A DNA stretch of 64,000 bases from Blasia pusilla (taxonomy: Eukaryota; Marchantiophyta; Marchantiopsida; Blasiales). The notes beneath the pieces were generated by a model. That model made no database searches and was not told where the DNA came from. It saw only the letters and a program-made list of their open reading frames with translations. The stretch covers positions 30,442,001 to 30,506,000 of the forward strand of contig CM114271.1 of assembly GCA_050084515.1 (NCBI GenBank), read 5' to 3'. Both the position numbers and the translations under genes were made by a program. Every line of letters starts with the position of its first letter. Position 1 is the first letter of the stretch. Shown here one piece after another: positions 47,979 to 59,842 of the stretch.

Positions 47979-50900
47979 TCATGAATCATGAATCTGGGAA
48001 TCCTGTACTACATACAAATTATCGGGTCTTCTTGAGTACTCATCGGATTGACTACCCTCTGCAACATATCGCTCTTCATCCAACAGACTATCAAGTATGA
48101 CATCTGCAGTGGTTCTCTTTGTAGTAGTGCTGATTTTGTAGTTCTTATGTGGCCTTGTATCAACCAGAGGCCATTCAGACTGTTGAGTATTCTCCTTAGT
48201 TGCCTCGCTTTCATATTGGCTCACGATAGCGTCCAAATCAAGATGATTACATGCATCTGCTTCCAATTCCGCCTCCATGTTCTGATATTTTGATCGTTTC
48301 ACTCTGGGAAAGGACTCCACCTGATTCATTGTTGCTTGGGGTTGATTCTTCCATGTGGAACGTGTGGAATGTGAATTCCTTCTCTGATGCATCCGCTCAA
48401 ACCAACCCATCCGTCGACGCAGCCGACGATCTTGAGAATTGCCTCCAACAAAGGGTTCAGGGAAGTGTTGTCCAATGTTCATTACATTTTTTGGAAGTTC
48501 TGTGTTCGTCTCTATCCGCGCCTTCAGGTTCAGAAGTGAGTCCATATCCTTCTGCAAAAGTACATATAAATGTTCAAGAACACTGCAGAATGGGACTCCA
48601 ATGGTTGTGGCCAAGCATTTTTCCACCATCTCTCGAACATCTTCCTGAGTTGTTGCTTGTGATACAACTGTAGGAGTAGTAGCTTGCACCTCTTCTGGAT
48701 AACCAACACCGTAAGACAAGTTTGATTCCACTGGTGTGTCTCCATGTTGCTCCTGTGCATGCCTTTGCACCATGTTTTCCAACCCACCAGCTTTGCTACC
48801 AAAACGTGTGCCAAGGAAAGACAACAACTCTACTTTAGAGTGCCCACTCAACAGTAAGCACTTCACCTGATACAATTAAAAAAGTCTCAGTAGGCTGCAT
48901 GTAAAATCCTCGTACATCTAGTGCAGGAATAAGACATACTTAATACATAGGACTGTTTGATTTCAGGTGGGACTATAGCTTGGTCACCAAATCTGGGGTG
49001 CAAGAAACACACCTGATGTTTGCACGTGAATCCTTCATTGGCACGAGAGCATGTACAAGCAACATCTTTCTTGTCGTAGTCAACCACATCATGCCAATAG
49101 TCGGGCTTGGAGCAACTCTTCACCATTGCGCATTTCCTCCCATCCACCAATTGAAATGTGACATGGCTCTCTGGGATATCACTTGCCCTTCTAATAGCCA
49201 TGAGAATGACTTTCTGGATTGCCTTGTTCCTCACCATACCCTCTCGTTTCAAAAATCCCAAGTACCAAAAGAAATCTTCTATTTCCCCGCATAAGATCTG
49301 CACAAGCCATATGAGCTTCCTGGTGGGTTTTGTAGGCATGCTAGAAGTGAGATGCATCTTCAGAGTGTGGTGCCACCTTTCTATCGCGGCATTTGTATCT
49401 TGGTTGGATCTTGCATGCTTACGATAGCCCTTTGCCCAAGTAACAATCTTAGGATGCCAATAGTTTAAATAGTATTTCACAAAGTGACGTTCAGTTGCAG
49501 CCCACTTGCGCATGAAACAATACGAGACATCCACAGGATCTGGGACAGGCAACCATTGCTTAATTAATATGAACCCTACTCCCACAACGGACATATCTGA
49601 GAAACAATGAAACAAACTACTATTATTGACTCACATAGAACATACCTTCTTCACGTGAGTACATGATACCACCCAAGTCCCTGTTCATATCGCTTTTGTA
49701 ATTGGACAACGGACTCGTTGGTGCAATTGTTTTTAACCAATTCTTCGACATGCCATAGACACACAGGTCTATGGGAACATCAGGAAGACTTTCTCGATTG
49801 CAGATTGTTCCTCTTTGGAGTCGTCAACTATGAAGCATGACAGTTTCCAACCGGGGCTACCAACCGACGCAAAATCTCTTGTCATATATGTATCTGCCCA
49901 ATCCTTGATATGGGCCAATGCATCCACTAGATCCCGATGTTGATGCCCTGTAAAATGGCCCATACTAGAGGTAATCCGCTCTGAAACTTGTCAAAACCAA
50001 AGAACGTGAATAGCGATACTCGAACATAGAAAAGAGTGTGTTCAGAACCATTTGTTCATGTACATATCTATTAAAGTGAACACAACGTTCCAAATGTTAC
50101 CATTTCTGCCAGATCGTGCAGCAATTTTCAAATGATAGCACAGAAGTAATGTAGCCTATAAACTCCTCTAAGAGAATGACATTACAGTTCTGAGAATGTT
50201 TGAAATTACCTCATATGTGTTTGTGCCATGAGTGGCATCCATGGAGATGGCTCCACCGTTACCAAGATGCAAAAGATTCTGAAGCATCCAAGGTGTAGAA
50301 ATGACCAGGATGAAAGGTTGGCCTAAACTTGAAATGGCCTCCCTGTAGTGTATAACATTTTCAGGATGAGCTGCAAGCCAATGTTGGATTGCAGTGGCGT
50401 CATCGGTTCCATCATACCCCCCTTCGCGTCTTCGCATTGAATGCTTGATATTAAGGATGTCTTGTGGTTTTAACATAGCGTCCCCCGCCCCATGCTTGTG
50501 CCTGATTAGGATTATCGAGAATGTGTTTGGGGAATCCATCTCCTATGCTCCTTCATGATATTTAAGGGGCTCACGTTCACTCATAATAACCGTTCAACAA
50601 AATCCCTACAATGAGAACTCAACTGGGCAATAATAGCATTCGCAATGTCCATGATCTGTCTAAGTCCCCATGGCATATACTGACCCGCCTTATCGACATG
50701 CTTGGAATGCATATGCCTCAACATAGAACACCCAGGCGGTCCTTTGAGGTTACAACGGCAAAGTGAAATTGGCATCCACGCCCCGAGAGACGGCCCAAAG
50801 CCGTGTACTTTGGCTTTACGGCCTACTACCCTTACCTCCCTTGCAGCGCAGGTTTGAATCAAAAACCTCACTTGGCAGAGAGGTCCAGACGGTATTCCTA

Positions 50901-51069
50901 TGATCCTGGGGTCCATATGAACACCAATATCGAACTGTAACATGTATGTTCCCTGATTTGTCGGTATTCCTTTTCCTAAATGTGGTCTAGAAATGTGGTC
51001 TTTGTTCTTCACCATGAATGAAGTCTTCAACCCTATCTGAGGGAATCCATGCCTCTTTTCTATTGCCAT
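47979..51069 (-). pseudogene. Mutator-like (MULE) transposase with SWIM zinc finger, split by introns and frameshifts
   Basis: Read on the minus strand from ATG 51069. Block 51069-50581 is an N-terminal region. Block 50539-50168 contains QPFILVISTPWML and AISMDATHGTNTYE, the first catalytic Asp of MULE transposases. An intron-like gap (GTAATTTC donor) leads to 49963-49769 with CFIVDDSKEEQSAIEKV, the second catalytic Asp region. A 49 bp intron (49597-49645, GTATGT...CTCAG) precedes 49615-48887, holding RNYWHPKI-type helices, ERWHHTLK and the SWIM finger CTC...CKH near 49035. The last block, 48875-47979, is a 298-residue open tail of no known domain. A TGA/TAG between the first blocks, a one-base frameshift near 49790 (PDVPIDL continues in another frame) and another break near 49925 suggest decay. 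The enzyme would excise and insert the element using its inverted ends. Confidence 0.82.
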
Positions 51070-51779
51070 ACCAAATCAAATGCTCGCTCAAAAAAGGACC
51101 AGGGAGAGGGTTTTGGATGACATCGCATTAAAATGCAGTTGAATATTTCTTGAATTTCACCATGGCTATAAGCTGTTCAAGGATTCAAGTGCAGGCTCCA
51201 ATTAAAGTGCAGACTTCAAGTGCAGGCTTAAAGTGTGAATTCTGTCCATTCGACCTGGGCAAGACCGGACAGTACATAAATGGAACCGAACACCAAAATT
51301 ATAGTGCACATAATAATATACATGTTTTCCTGGATTACGATCTAAGCTTTTATCTATCACCATGGCTGAATGTGTGGCACTGATAGCTACTTACGTGCAA
51401 ATTGGCAAATGATACTCACGGACGCAAAGAATCTCTTACATGAAAGTTACGGAGTGGACCCCATCCGCCTAATCCGGCTTGAAATCCGCGGTCCGCAGCT
51501 CGCAGCAGTTCGACTTACAACTAATCAAGCTCGTAATGAAATGCTAATACGCTGATAATCACAGCTAATCACGGTCTCTGCTCTTCCTTGTTCCCTGTTT
51601 CTCCTCGCGCGCCCTTTGTATTCCTCGGTTCCGGGTCTTCCGCTCGTAATCAAATGCTAATCCCTCCGTGTTCGGTTTCTACCGCTCTTCTCCGTTCTTT
51701 CCAAAATGATCGAATCCCCTAATTCCCGCCCTAATACCCGTCGATAAATTCTGTCATTTGAATGGACGGACGAGCGTAA
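51070..51779. other. 5' region of the MULE transposase gene
   Basis: No gene is visible. A CTTCAAGTGCAGGCT-type word is repeated near 51185-51225. Located between the transposase ATG and the right inverted repeat, so probably its promoter and leader. Confidence 0.4.
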
Positions 51780-52010
51780 ATGCGGACGGACGCCGTCCGT
51801 CTCCGGACTCCGTCCGTCCGATTATCGCCGTCTCGTTTAGATCCGTCCGTCTCCGAATGCTGTCCTCCCTGTCCTCCGTCGCGACCTCTTTACCCTGAGT
51901 CGCGACCTCTCCATACCGGGGCTCCCGAACTGAAACCTAGGCCCGACCGGCTCGAGGTAGACGCTACCCCAGGCGCCTTGAATGCGATTCGGGACAAAGT
52001 ATGGGCTTCA
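51780..52010 (-). repeat. Right inverted terminal repeat of the MuDR-like element
   Basis: The reverse complement aligns with 39544-39785 (see that entry). It contains an extra palindromic stretch GGACGGACGCCGTCCGTC at 51783-51800. Confidence 0.75.
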
Positions 52011-52640
52011 ACCATGGGCTTAGGGCGTCCACCTAGCTTTGCATGGCCCCATGAGTGGCGGCCCCCATAATGTATATGGGAGTAACATCTGCTGACGTGG
52101 GACCCTAGAGTTTGGGTAATAGATATAAGGGTAACCATGATGGTCCAACCGGTTTGAAGATGCCCTCGTTTGACTGTCCGTGTCATCGGTCCAACCTCTA
52201 GTTCAAGGTGGGAACCATAGAGTACCCAACTAAATTGGTGGGTGGATTTGTCCCCGGATGACATCACACTTAGATTACATTAACCTACTTGGACCGATTT
52301 CAAATTTCAAATTCGTACATTCCAGATTAAGGATCTATATCAAAAGTGGATTTGGCTCATTAGATCAAAACCCCACGTATCAAAATTATCCGAGCCACTC
52401 CTCAATCAATTATGAAAACAAATGGCTAAGCTTGACCAAAGGGCATGGATTGATAAGCTCACATTTCAATTACTTCAAATCCGATATAATCGTCGTTCAT
52501 CCCATTATAATCATTTTTTGCTCATTCTTAAATAAACCCAAATTATCTTAGGAGCCTAGTCTCCCAACCTTCTCTAAGACTTTCCCTCCTAGTTCGTTGT
52601 TTTAATATGTATTGTCGAAATCTATGTCTATACCTATAAT
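52011..52640. other. Intergenic DNA, no gene recognised
   Basis: The sequence drops from GC-rich to AT-rich at about 52260. No coding domain or RNA gene was recognised. Confidence 0.45.
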
Positions 52641-52800
52641 ATTATTGGAGAGTGCCCCTTCATTTTACAAACTCTTCTCCTCTTCACACTTAACAATTTC
52701 AGCCATTAGGATCGCTCGCCTTGAACCAATAGGATTGGTCGAAAATGATTTAAAATGCCAATACTTGAAAGTTAATTATGGGAGGTAATTCATTTGAGAT
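52641..52800 (+). repeat. Dispersed repeat, copy 2 (related to 14081-14209)
   Basis: It begins ATTATTGGAGAGTG and ends near TTAATTATGGGAGGTAAT, with the same internal word order as copy 1 plus about 30 extra bases. Confidence 0.55.
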
Positions 52801-52981
52801 TAATGGTAGGGGGCGGCATATTGTAGGCTTATGAATTAAATATCATTATGGCATTTACACACAAGTCAAGTCTTTTTTCTTTCATCTTTCCTTTCCATAT
52901 GGATTCCACTTATGATATCTTCCCAAATGAATTTCTTCTTCTCTAAAAGGGGCCACAAAATCGAATCTGACTATTAAACCT

Positions 52982-53119
52982 TGTCGTGCGCATACATATC
53001 GCTACACAACATACATTGCTCGTCACATCTACACCACACAACACCGATCTTCCCCACACATGGGTCGATCCACACATGTACAAAAATCAACTCATACATA
53101 TACATGGAGATCACACAAC
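52982..53119 (-). repeat. Solo copy of the 138 bp gypsy LTR
   Basis: This is the reverse complement of 5773-5910 with about six differences, and similarity ends at the same borders. No retrotransposon coding sequence is attached on either side, as expected after LTR-LTR recombination. No target-site duplication could be read at its edges. Confidence 0.75.
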
Positions 53120-53904
53120 AAAAATAAAGAGTAGTAAAAACGGCATATCCGGCCTAAAACTCCACTCCTCAATCTACATCGGCATATCGAGCCTCGTCCA
53201 CCCTGTGCTATCAAGGAATCCGGACGCTAGCACCCTAGTCCTAGCTCACACATATACAAGGGAGGTGCTCCAACCTCAACATGAGATAGATGGCTTAGGA
53301 AAGCCATCTTCCTCTCTATATAGGTTGGGAAGAGCCTTTTGGCTCTTCCTAAAAATAACCCTTCCTTGATAAACTCGCGCAGGTTGCAGGGGCGGGTGAC
53401 CTGGTCAACAAGTCACCCGGTTGTAAAAGACCTCAACATGAAAGTCGCCAGAAACGACGTTCCTGACACAATGGACCTATCCTCAACCTCATCCGACACT
53501 GTGGGACAAAGTTACACTCAAGATAGTCCGCTCGCTCCTATGCCCTATCCACGATAGATCTCGGCCTATCGACTACTCAGATGTGACAACCTTCAATTCT
53601 TACTTCATCATGGTCGCTTGATAAGAAGTTCATCATGAAGACAAGATCCACCAACTTTCAAATAATCTTGTACTAAGTGGGACACCAACTCTAAAACTGA
53701 GGATTTGCATCACTTTTTCATGAGTAGATTTTATTAGAATAGCCAATTGCAATAGGAATTCTAAAATTTTATAAATTCAAAATAAGTTTACTGGGAATGC
53801 TTATGAATGTCTTAAACAATGATTCCTCTGACCTCAATGGAGATTAATCACATTTGCAATCAAGAGGATGCTCCTCTCCCAATGTGGGCGCCACTCTCCT
53901 AGTT
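53120..53904. other. Intergenic DNA, no gene recognised
   Basis: A short inverted pair around 53292-53345 (TTAGGAAAGCC... / ...GAGCCTTTTGGCTCTTCC) is visible. No coding domain was recognised. Confidence 0.4.
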
Positions 53905-55100
53905 GGATCTCAAGCTCCAATTCAACGATGATTAAAAGCTAGCATACCAATTCTATCTAACCTACCCAACCACGTGAGATGGGTGTAGCCTTGCACCGAG
54001 CTTCTTGGAACAACTCCTACGCTTGAATTGGATCTTAAGATCCAATTCATGTGTTATTGGACAACATGTCTTTTCAATATCTAACCGAAAATTCAGTGAA
54101 TCGTCCGGAGTGCTTGTCCCATTTTGAGGAGATCAAGGTTGCATGTGGACAAAGTCCGTGTTCGTGGACATGTCCATATTTGTGGACTTATGTCCGTCCT
54201 ATGGAAGGATTTGTCTGTATGGGCCCCACCTTTCCCTTCTTTCTCATTCTCCTTTCTTGCCTTAGTGTTCCATACTCCCCCATTTCTTCCTCCCTCCTCC
54301 CTCATTGCTCCTCTCATCGTTGTCTTGACTTCCATCATGGACTAAAAGTGTGGATTCCACCTCTTGGAACCCATGTCCGTAGACATGTCCAGATTTGTCC
54401 GTCTTAAGGAAGGACTTGACCATTTTTGTGCAACCATGGAGGAGATGTGCCATAGATTCTTTTCAATTGAATCTAAAGATCCAATTGAAAGTCATTCGAA
54501 ACTACAGTTCCAAATGACCTTAAGCCCATATATGGCACGTTTGACCTCCAAACTTATATCCTCTCCAGGTTACCTTAGGTGGATATCCCTTACTTGTATC
54601 GGAACTATAGTTCGAAATGAATAACAACCCTAAAGGAAACCCTCTCGATTATAAATCACATCTCTTTAAATATCTTGCTCACGATTCAAATCTTAAGTAC
54701 CACCCATTGGTGTAACACCTATCACACAATCTCTAAGAGTGCTATTCCCCTCGGCCTGCCCCAGAGCCCGCCGCGGGTGCCCGCGTCCGCAAGGATTTGG
54801 ACTTTATTTGTGTGCAACCCTAGGAGTGGGTTGGAGCTCATTTGTAACTAGAGTTCCAAATGCTTTTCAATTGGCTCTTAAGATCTGATTTTAGAGGTAG
54901 GAAAAACTCCTTCTATGGGAAACTACAAAACCACCCCAATAGGACCTTTAAAAGTTGCTCTTAGTAGCACCTTGGAAATAGTTAGAGATAGGCGGTGGGT
55001 CAAAGATCCTTTGGAACTAGAGTTCCAAACGCTTTGGAATTGGAGCTTAAGATCTGATTTCGGCGGTAGGTATTTGGAACTATAGTTTTGAATGTTGCTG
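53905..55100. repeat. Palindrome-module repeat region 2
   Basis: The same modules as at 36982-38850 recur. TTGGATCTTAAGATCCAATT lies near 54027; GAACTATAGTTC near 54600; GGAACTAGAGTTCCAAA near 55013; GGAACTATAGTTTTGAATG near 55074; and CAATTGAATCTAAAGATCC near 54465. Short frames at 54051-54624 have no recognised domain. Confidence 0.65.
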
Positions 55101-56397
55101 AAGTGATTTTTTTGTACCTTTGTTTCTTAGGAGAAGAGGATTCGTGCAATTGATGTGACATGCATAGTAGGCATAAAAGAACCGTCGATGGACTTCAGTT
55201 CATCGACGGATTAGTCCTCTTGTATGGAAAGGACCAACTCAAGAACTTCAAGACAATTATAACAAGATCCATATATGAAAAAATTACTCCCTAAGACATT
55301 AAGTAACAAAGGAAATTGAAAAGAAAAAAATAAAGACATGAGAAGAAAATGAAAGTCATACATCCACTTTTGCAAGGAATAGAAGAAGAATCATGAGGAT
55401 ATTTCATACATCAAAAGACTTAGAAAAGCTAGAGGAACCCTATGACCAAGTGAAGTTTGTTGGAAAGCCAAGCTAGCAAACCATTTAACTATGTAGACAG
55501 CAAACCATTTAACTTATGTGTTCCCTATAGTGCCGTGAATTTGAGTTTGATTAACCATGCCATCCAGCTGAGACTCAAATTAAGAACACACGTAGCACGC
55601 ATCCACTTAATAAGCGATCTCGTTGATTTCATACGATCTTTACTATTCCTATTCGTGTATTGCGCCAAAAGCAGTGTTGCATATTTAGAAGCTAAACGAT
55701 ATTTGCTCTCTTCAAAAGTTCGTCTTGCTTGTCTAATATACGAAACTATATCTAAAGACCGAATCACGATCGAAACTGATCGACATACATGTGGCCGTCT
55801 ATACGAACTCCTATATTCTACGAACGTGTATCCGTTCAAAGTGATCAACACGTGGGTGTGCTTTCGGATGAAACTGATAGTATGTGGGAGAGCTTAACCT
55901 GATAACATTTGGCCGTCGATCAAAGTGAGTCTAGGCCTATGGAAATGAATCCAATCAGATGTTTAAGTTCTAACACTATGATAAGGCGAATTTGAACGAG
56001 CTATGGCACGCACGATAGCCCCACCTGGATGACAGTCGCACATAACTTCACTGAAATGGGGGCAAGAGATCAGATCTCTGGCCCCCCACCCATTTCGAGA
56101 CTGGGAAATCCTGCCGTTCAACCACCCAATTCCCGGAAAGAAGGGCAGCTGCTTTGTTTGCACTAAGTGGAAGGTGCGGTTTACGAATCGCGAGCAGGGT
56201 CACTGCAGTGTTTGTTATAAAAGCGCCGCCAACGTCTCCAGAATGTAGCCTGATAAGCGGAAGCAATTTCGTCTTCGAATCCTGTCCCATCATAGCTAGC
56301 GTATCGTTGCTTCCAAGTGAGCTGAGCGTGTGGGCCTTCTCCAATTTTACTCGCTCGCATAGTAGGGCTCCGGGTCTGTTCTCGGAAGACTAGGGAG
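55101..56397. other. Intergenic DNA and XTH upstream region
   Basis: A frame of 146 codons on plus and 108 on minus overlap at 55457-55897 without recognised domains. From about 56000 to 56397 the sequence is richer in GC and is probably the promoter and 5' UTR of the XTH gene. Confidence 0.4.
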
Positions 56398-58342
56398 ATG
56401 GGTACCATTGGATACAATACTGTCATGTCAGTGATTTTGGTTTTGATGGCCAGATTAAGTCCTGTAGCACCACAGCCAGAAAAAGTTGTGCCACAGAAGT
56501 TCCAGGAAGATTTCAAGGTATCTTGGTCCCAAGATCACGTCAGAGTGCTCGATGGGGGATCATTGGTTGAGCTGACATTGGACAATAAATCAGGTATGTA
56601 TCTACCTACGCGCATTTGCATCTGTAGTTCTTCGTAGTGTTCCGCACAACATCATGAACGTAGGTTGATTGGATTTTCGATTGCATAGCCACATACAAAT
56701 ACTCAGACCGATAGCTGCAACGATCTGGAACTCGAAAACGAGCACATTAATTTGGATTGGAGCAATGGATAGCATGACAGTCGATCCCAATCGCGCAGGA
56801 TCTGGACTTCAGTCGGTTTCGGAATACACGTATGGTTACTTCTCCGTCAGCATGAAACTTGTTGCGAACAACTCAGCCGGGACAGTAATTTCATTTTACG
56901 TAAGATTTACCCTGCCACATACGTACTCCTCGAAGTATGGAAAGGCCTTCATTTTTTTTTCCCCCTAGATGCGCTCACAGGACGCACAGTGTTTGGATGA
57001 GTTTCTAGCAAACGGTGTTCATCTACGCGCCTCGATGAGTTTTTTTCATATGAACAAGACTTTGGTTTAAGGTTGAGAGCTCGTTCGTTGAAACTCACCC
57101 ATCGCTGCGTTGGTTACCACAGTTGTTTTCTAGCGGGGACAATCACGACGAGGTGGATTATGAGTTTCTGGGAAACTCCACTGGAGAACCGTATACTCTG
57201 CAAACAAACGTTTTCGCCAATGGCATAGGTGAAAGAGAGGAACGAACCAGCCTCTGGTTCGACCCGACTACTGCATTCCACTCCTACACGTTCTTGTGGA
57301 ATCACGTGCAGATTGTGTAAGTCGATCGATCTTGTCGGTAATTTTACATGTAAGCGTCGAACATAATATTCAGCTGAAAAGGCATTCGGGATTGCCAGAG
57401 TTCTATAAACCTGCGCAATCCCCGTCGAGCTGCATAACGTAATGAATGCGAGATTCTTGGGCTCATCCTGTTCTCCTACATCCGACCCAAGAATGTGAAC
57501 GGGAATTTCTCGTGTACAGCAATTGATAAGACACTTCCCGGTTTGGATTGTGCAGCATGGTTGTCGATGACATTCCCATCCGAATATTCAGAAACCTGCA
57601 GTCTCTGAATGCGACACTGTACTATCCGTCGTTGCGGCCTATGGGACTGTACTCCAGTCTCTTCGACGCGAGCTCATGGGGTACTCGCGGCGGTCTGGTG
57701 AAGATCGATTACAGCGCAGGACCGTTCGTCGGAAGCTACTCGGATTTCAAAGTGGACGCTTGCCGCAACTACTTGAAGAACGATATCAACAGCACCATGC
57801 AGGCCGACGGCACCACGCCGATCGACGGCGAGTGCTACCCGACTTGTCCTGACGGCTCCGCGCCGTGGGAGGCCGACTGCGGCCGGACGTGCGACGACGG
57901 GTCCACGCCGTTGGACACGAATTGCACTCTGGTGTGCGACGACGGTACCCTAACGGCCGACTGCGTTCCGTTTTGCGCTGACGGTGCCATGCCCACCACG
58001 CACTGCGATTCATCTTGCGACGACGGTTCCGAGCCGACGGCCCATTGCAGTCCAAACTGCGCTGACGGTACCGCGCCCACTAACGTTTGCGGGGACCCGA
58101 CTTGCGCCGACGGTACTATGCCGACCCCCTGCAATCAGACGAGTAGTTCTTGCGCCACGGACTGGCAAAACAATTGGTGGGAGGGAGAGGCGTTCACGAA
58201 CCTCAATGCCTCGCAGAGAACCCAAATGCTCGAAATTCGCAGTAAGTACATGATTTACGGGTACTGCACAGACAGCCGCAGGAACCCCACAGTTCCCTTT
58301 GAGTGTCCCTACAACAATCTGGAAACAGCGGCGGGATCTTAG
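56398..58342 (+). CDS. Xyloglucan endotransglucosylase/hydrolase (GH16) with Cys-rich repeat insert, four exons
   Basis: Exons 56398-56593, 56799-56899, 57123-57316 and 57556-58342 (GT/AG introns of 205, 223 and 239 bp, phases 1, 0, 2) give 425 residues; XTHs are usually about 280-300. A hydrophobic signal peptide spans residues ~8-25. The GH16 domain runs ~36-231: [29 protein letters not shown] (108-116, nucleophile Glu109, acid/base Glu113) followed by the family N-glycosylation site NST (117-119), [20 protein letters not shown] and DDIPIRIF. The C-terminal XET_C domain is at ~366-415 ([20 protein letters not shown]). XTHs cut and rejoin xyloglucan in the cell wall. Between the two domains (~247-360) lies a Cys-rich array of about eight 13-15 residue units (C-x-D-G-[ST]-x-P...C), absent from ordinary XTHs. 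It could bind wall polymers or cross-link; that is speculation. No breaks were seen, so the gene is probably active. Confidence 0.88.
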
Positions 58343-59162
58343 AGGTCGATTCCCTGCGAGGGGTCGGGGATTTTTCGGCCCCAAACTTTTGGGCGCAGGA
58401 AAATCCTCTCTCATTTGAATATTTAACCATTGGAACCGTTCTTATGTGTGTACGACAACGTCGTCACGAGTAAAAGGACTCTCCACGGAATCGATACCTC
58501 AGAAGCCACGGCTCTGCATGTGCATCTCGCCGGCGAGCGTGACTCCGAGGTCCCTGAAGCGAGTTCTGCTGTAGATTTTGGAAAATGATATCTCGCAGCT
58601 TCAGTTAAAAGCTTTATGGAGGTCGCAAGATAAACCATTCCCGACAGTTGCGTAAACGGGAAGTTGCGTCACCGCTGTTCGACTCCTTCGAGCAGAGGGT
58701 GAACACTGACTAGTTATGGCTATGTTTAGAACCATTTCGATGAAAAAAAAACGAGTGATGGAAACCCATCGGAAGTACAAAAGAGGGGACTCAAAGAGTC
58801 AAAACCTGAAGGCCACAACAAGACCAGAAAAGGAAGAAGGGGGCATTCCCCCCTAACAACGAAACTCACCAAAAGCAATGTGGATCGACTTGGCTATGTC
58901 TCATAGCTATGTGTATAGTGTAACTTTGTTGCACTAAATAAATGCTCTTCGCGTATGGGAAACCAAAGTTATGACAAAAGCCATAAACAAACAGAGATTC
59001 CTTTTATGCTTTGTATCCAAGGCTTGTATTGATATATCCACATTATTATAAAATAAACCTCAAAAGAGGACAAAGAAAGGTAATAATATCTCACAAGAGG
59101 AGACAAAAAATGCATAAAAGAATGCAAAAAGAAAATGGCAACAAGCCAACGCAAACACCGGC
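58343..59162. other. XTH 3' flank and LINE 3' flank
   Basis: No gene is visible. The first ~300 bases are GC-rich XTH downstream sequence; the rest is probably the 3' UTR of the minus-strand LINE. No poly-A tail of the LINE was seen. Confidence 0.45.
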
Positions 59163-59842
59163 TCAACGAGCTACACGATTGATAGCTTGAAACAAATCTG
59201 ACAAGAACACGAGTGGTTGGTTTCGGACGTGAATGGACGACGAGGCGGCGACCCCCACCACCTCTGCACGACGTATCAATGCCAAGGCTTGTGCACGTTG
59301 TAAGGCCACTGAGATGCATTGCCGAAAATAAGTAGTAACTACCGAGAGAGAAGGACTATGGGAAGGGGCAAGGTGATGATTCTCGAGGGAGTGGTAAGCA
59401 CATGTTTTCAGGAAAGTATCAAAAGACACATGTAAATGACCGAATACTTCCACTGCAAAAGGAATAAATCTATCAGTCGCATGTCTCATAGCATAACTTA
59501 ACTCCTTGATTCTTACTGCAACTTCGGTCGCCAAACCTTTGGTATGTGCGGCTCGACACACCAAATCAGAAAGTGTTGGATCAGCAACCACCACATCACC
59601 TAGTGTCCGAAATCCACCTCGAGACATAACAAGATCCACTCTCCGACGAGAGGTTGCTTGTGTGGTTGAAGGTAGGACATGGAGTTGCTCTTGCCCAACG
59701 GTGTATCTGCAAAGATTTGAGCCACCGATGCTCTTGCCTCTCTAATGACATCATGTGTGGCCGTTCGTTCTCCACCATGTGCACATCGGAGAATATGGAT
59801 ACCCTTGGCATCAATGGGATCCCCATACACAATTCGGCACAC
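59163..59842 (-). pseudogene. LINE C-terminus: restriction-like endonuclease (broken)
   Basis: Frame 59842-59600 starts with a zinc-knuckle-like C-x-I-V...H-x-x-x-C stretch followed by GGERTATHDVIREA. The similarity then shifts frame to 59639-59163, which begins RVDLVMSRGGFRTLGDVVVADPT, the acidic catalytic-type block, and continues RFIPFAVEVFGHLH. In R2-like elements this module nicks the chromosomal target to prime reverse transcription. A frameshift near 59620 and loss of the linking segment break it. The same block order occurs at 16795-17331 and, less surely, at 63840-64000. Confidence 0.7.

Larger units (their letters stand above)
39544..52010. mobile_element. Candidate 12.5 kb MuDR-like element bounded by inverted repeats
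   Basis: The ends (39544-39785 and 51780-52010) are inverted copies. Inside, the MULE transposase (47979-51069, minus) reads inward from the right end and a multi-exon candidate gene (about 42500-45870, plus) reads inward from the left, a convergent layout like maize MuDR with mudrA and mudrB. Size is larger than MuDR because of intronic and repeat DNA. The 9-11 bp target duplication expected for Mutator elements was not identified because the outer repeat borders fade, so the unity of the element is inferred. Confidence 0.55.

Noticed and set aside
55457-55897. 146-codon plus frame with a 108-codon minus frame opposite
   Set aside because: No recognised domain, no splice or start support, and both strands are open, which suggests chance.
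57786-58414. Several minus-strand frames under the XTH fourth exon
   Set aside because: Antisense shadows of the GC-rich Cys repeat; no independent evidence.
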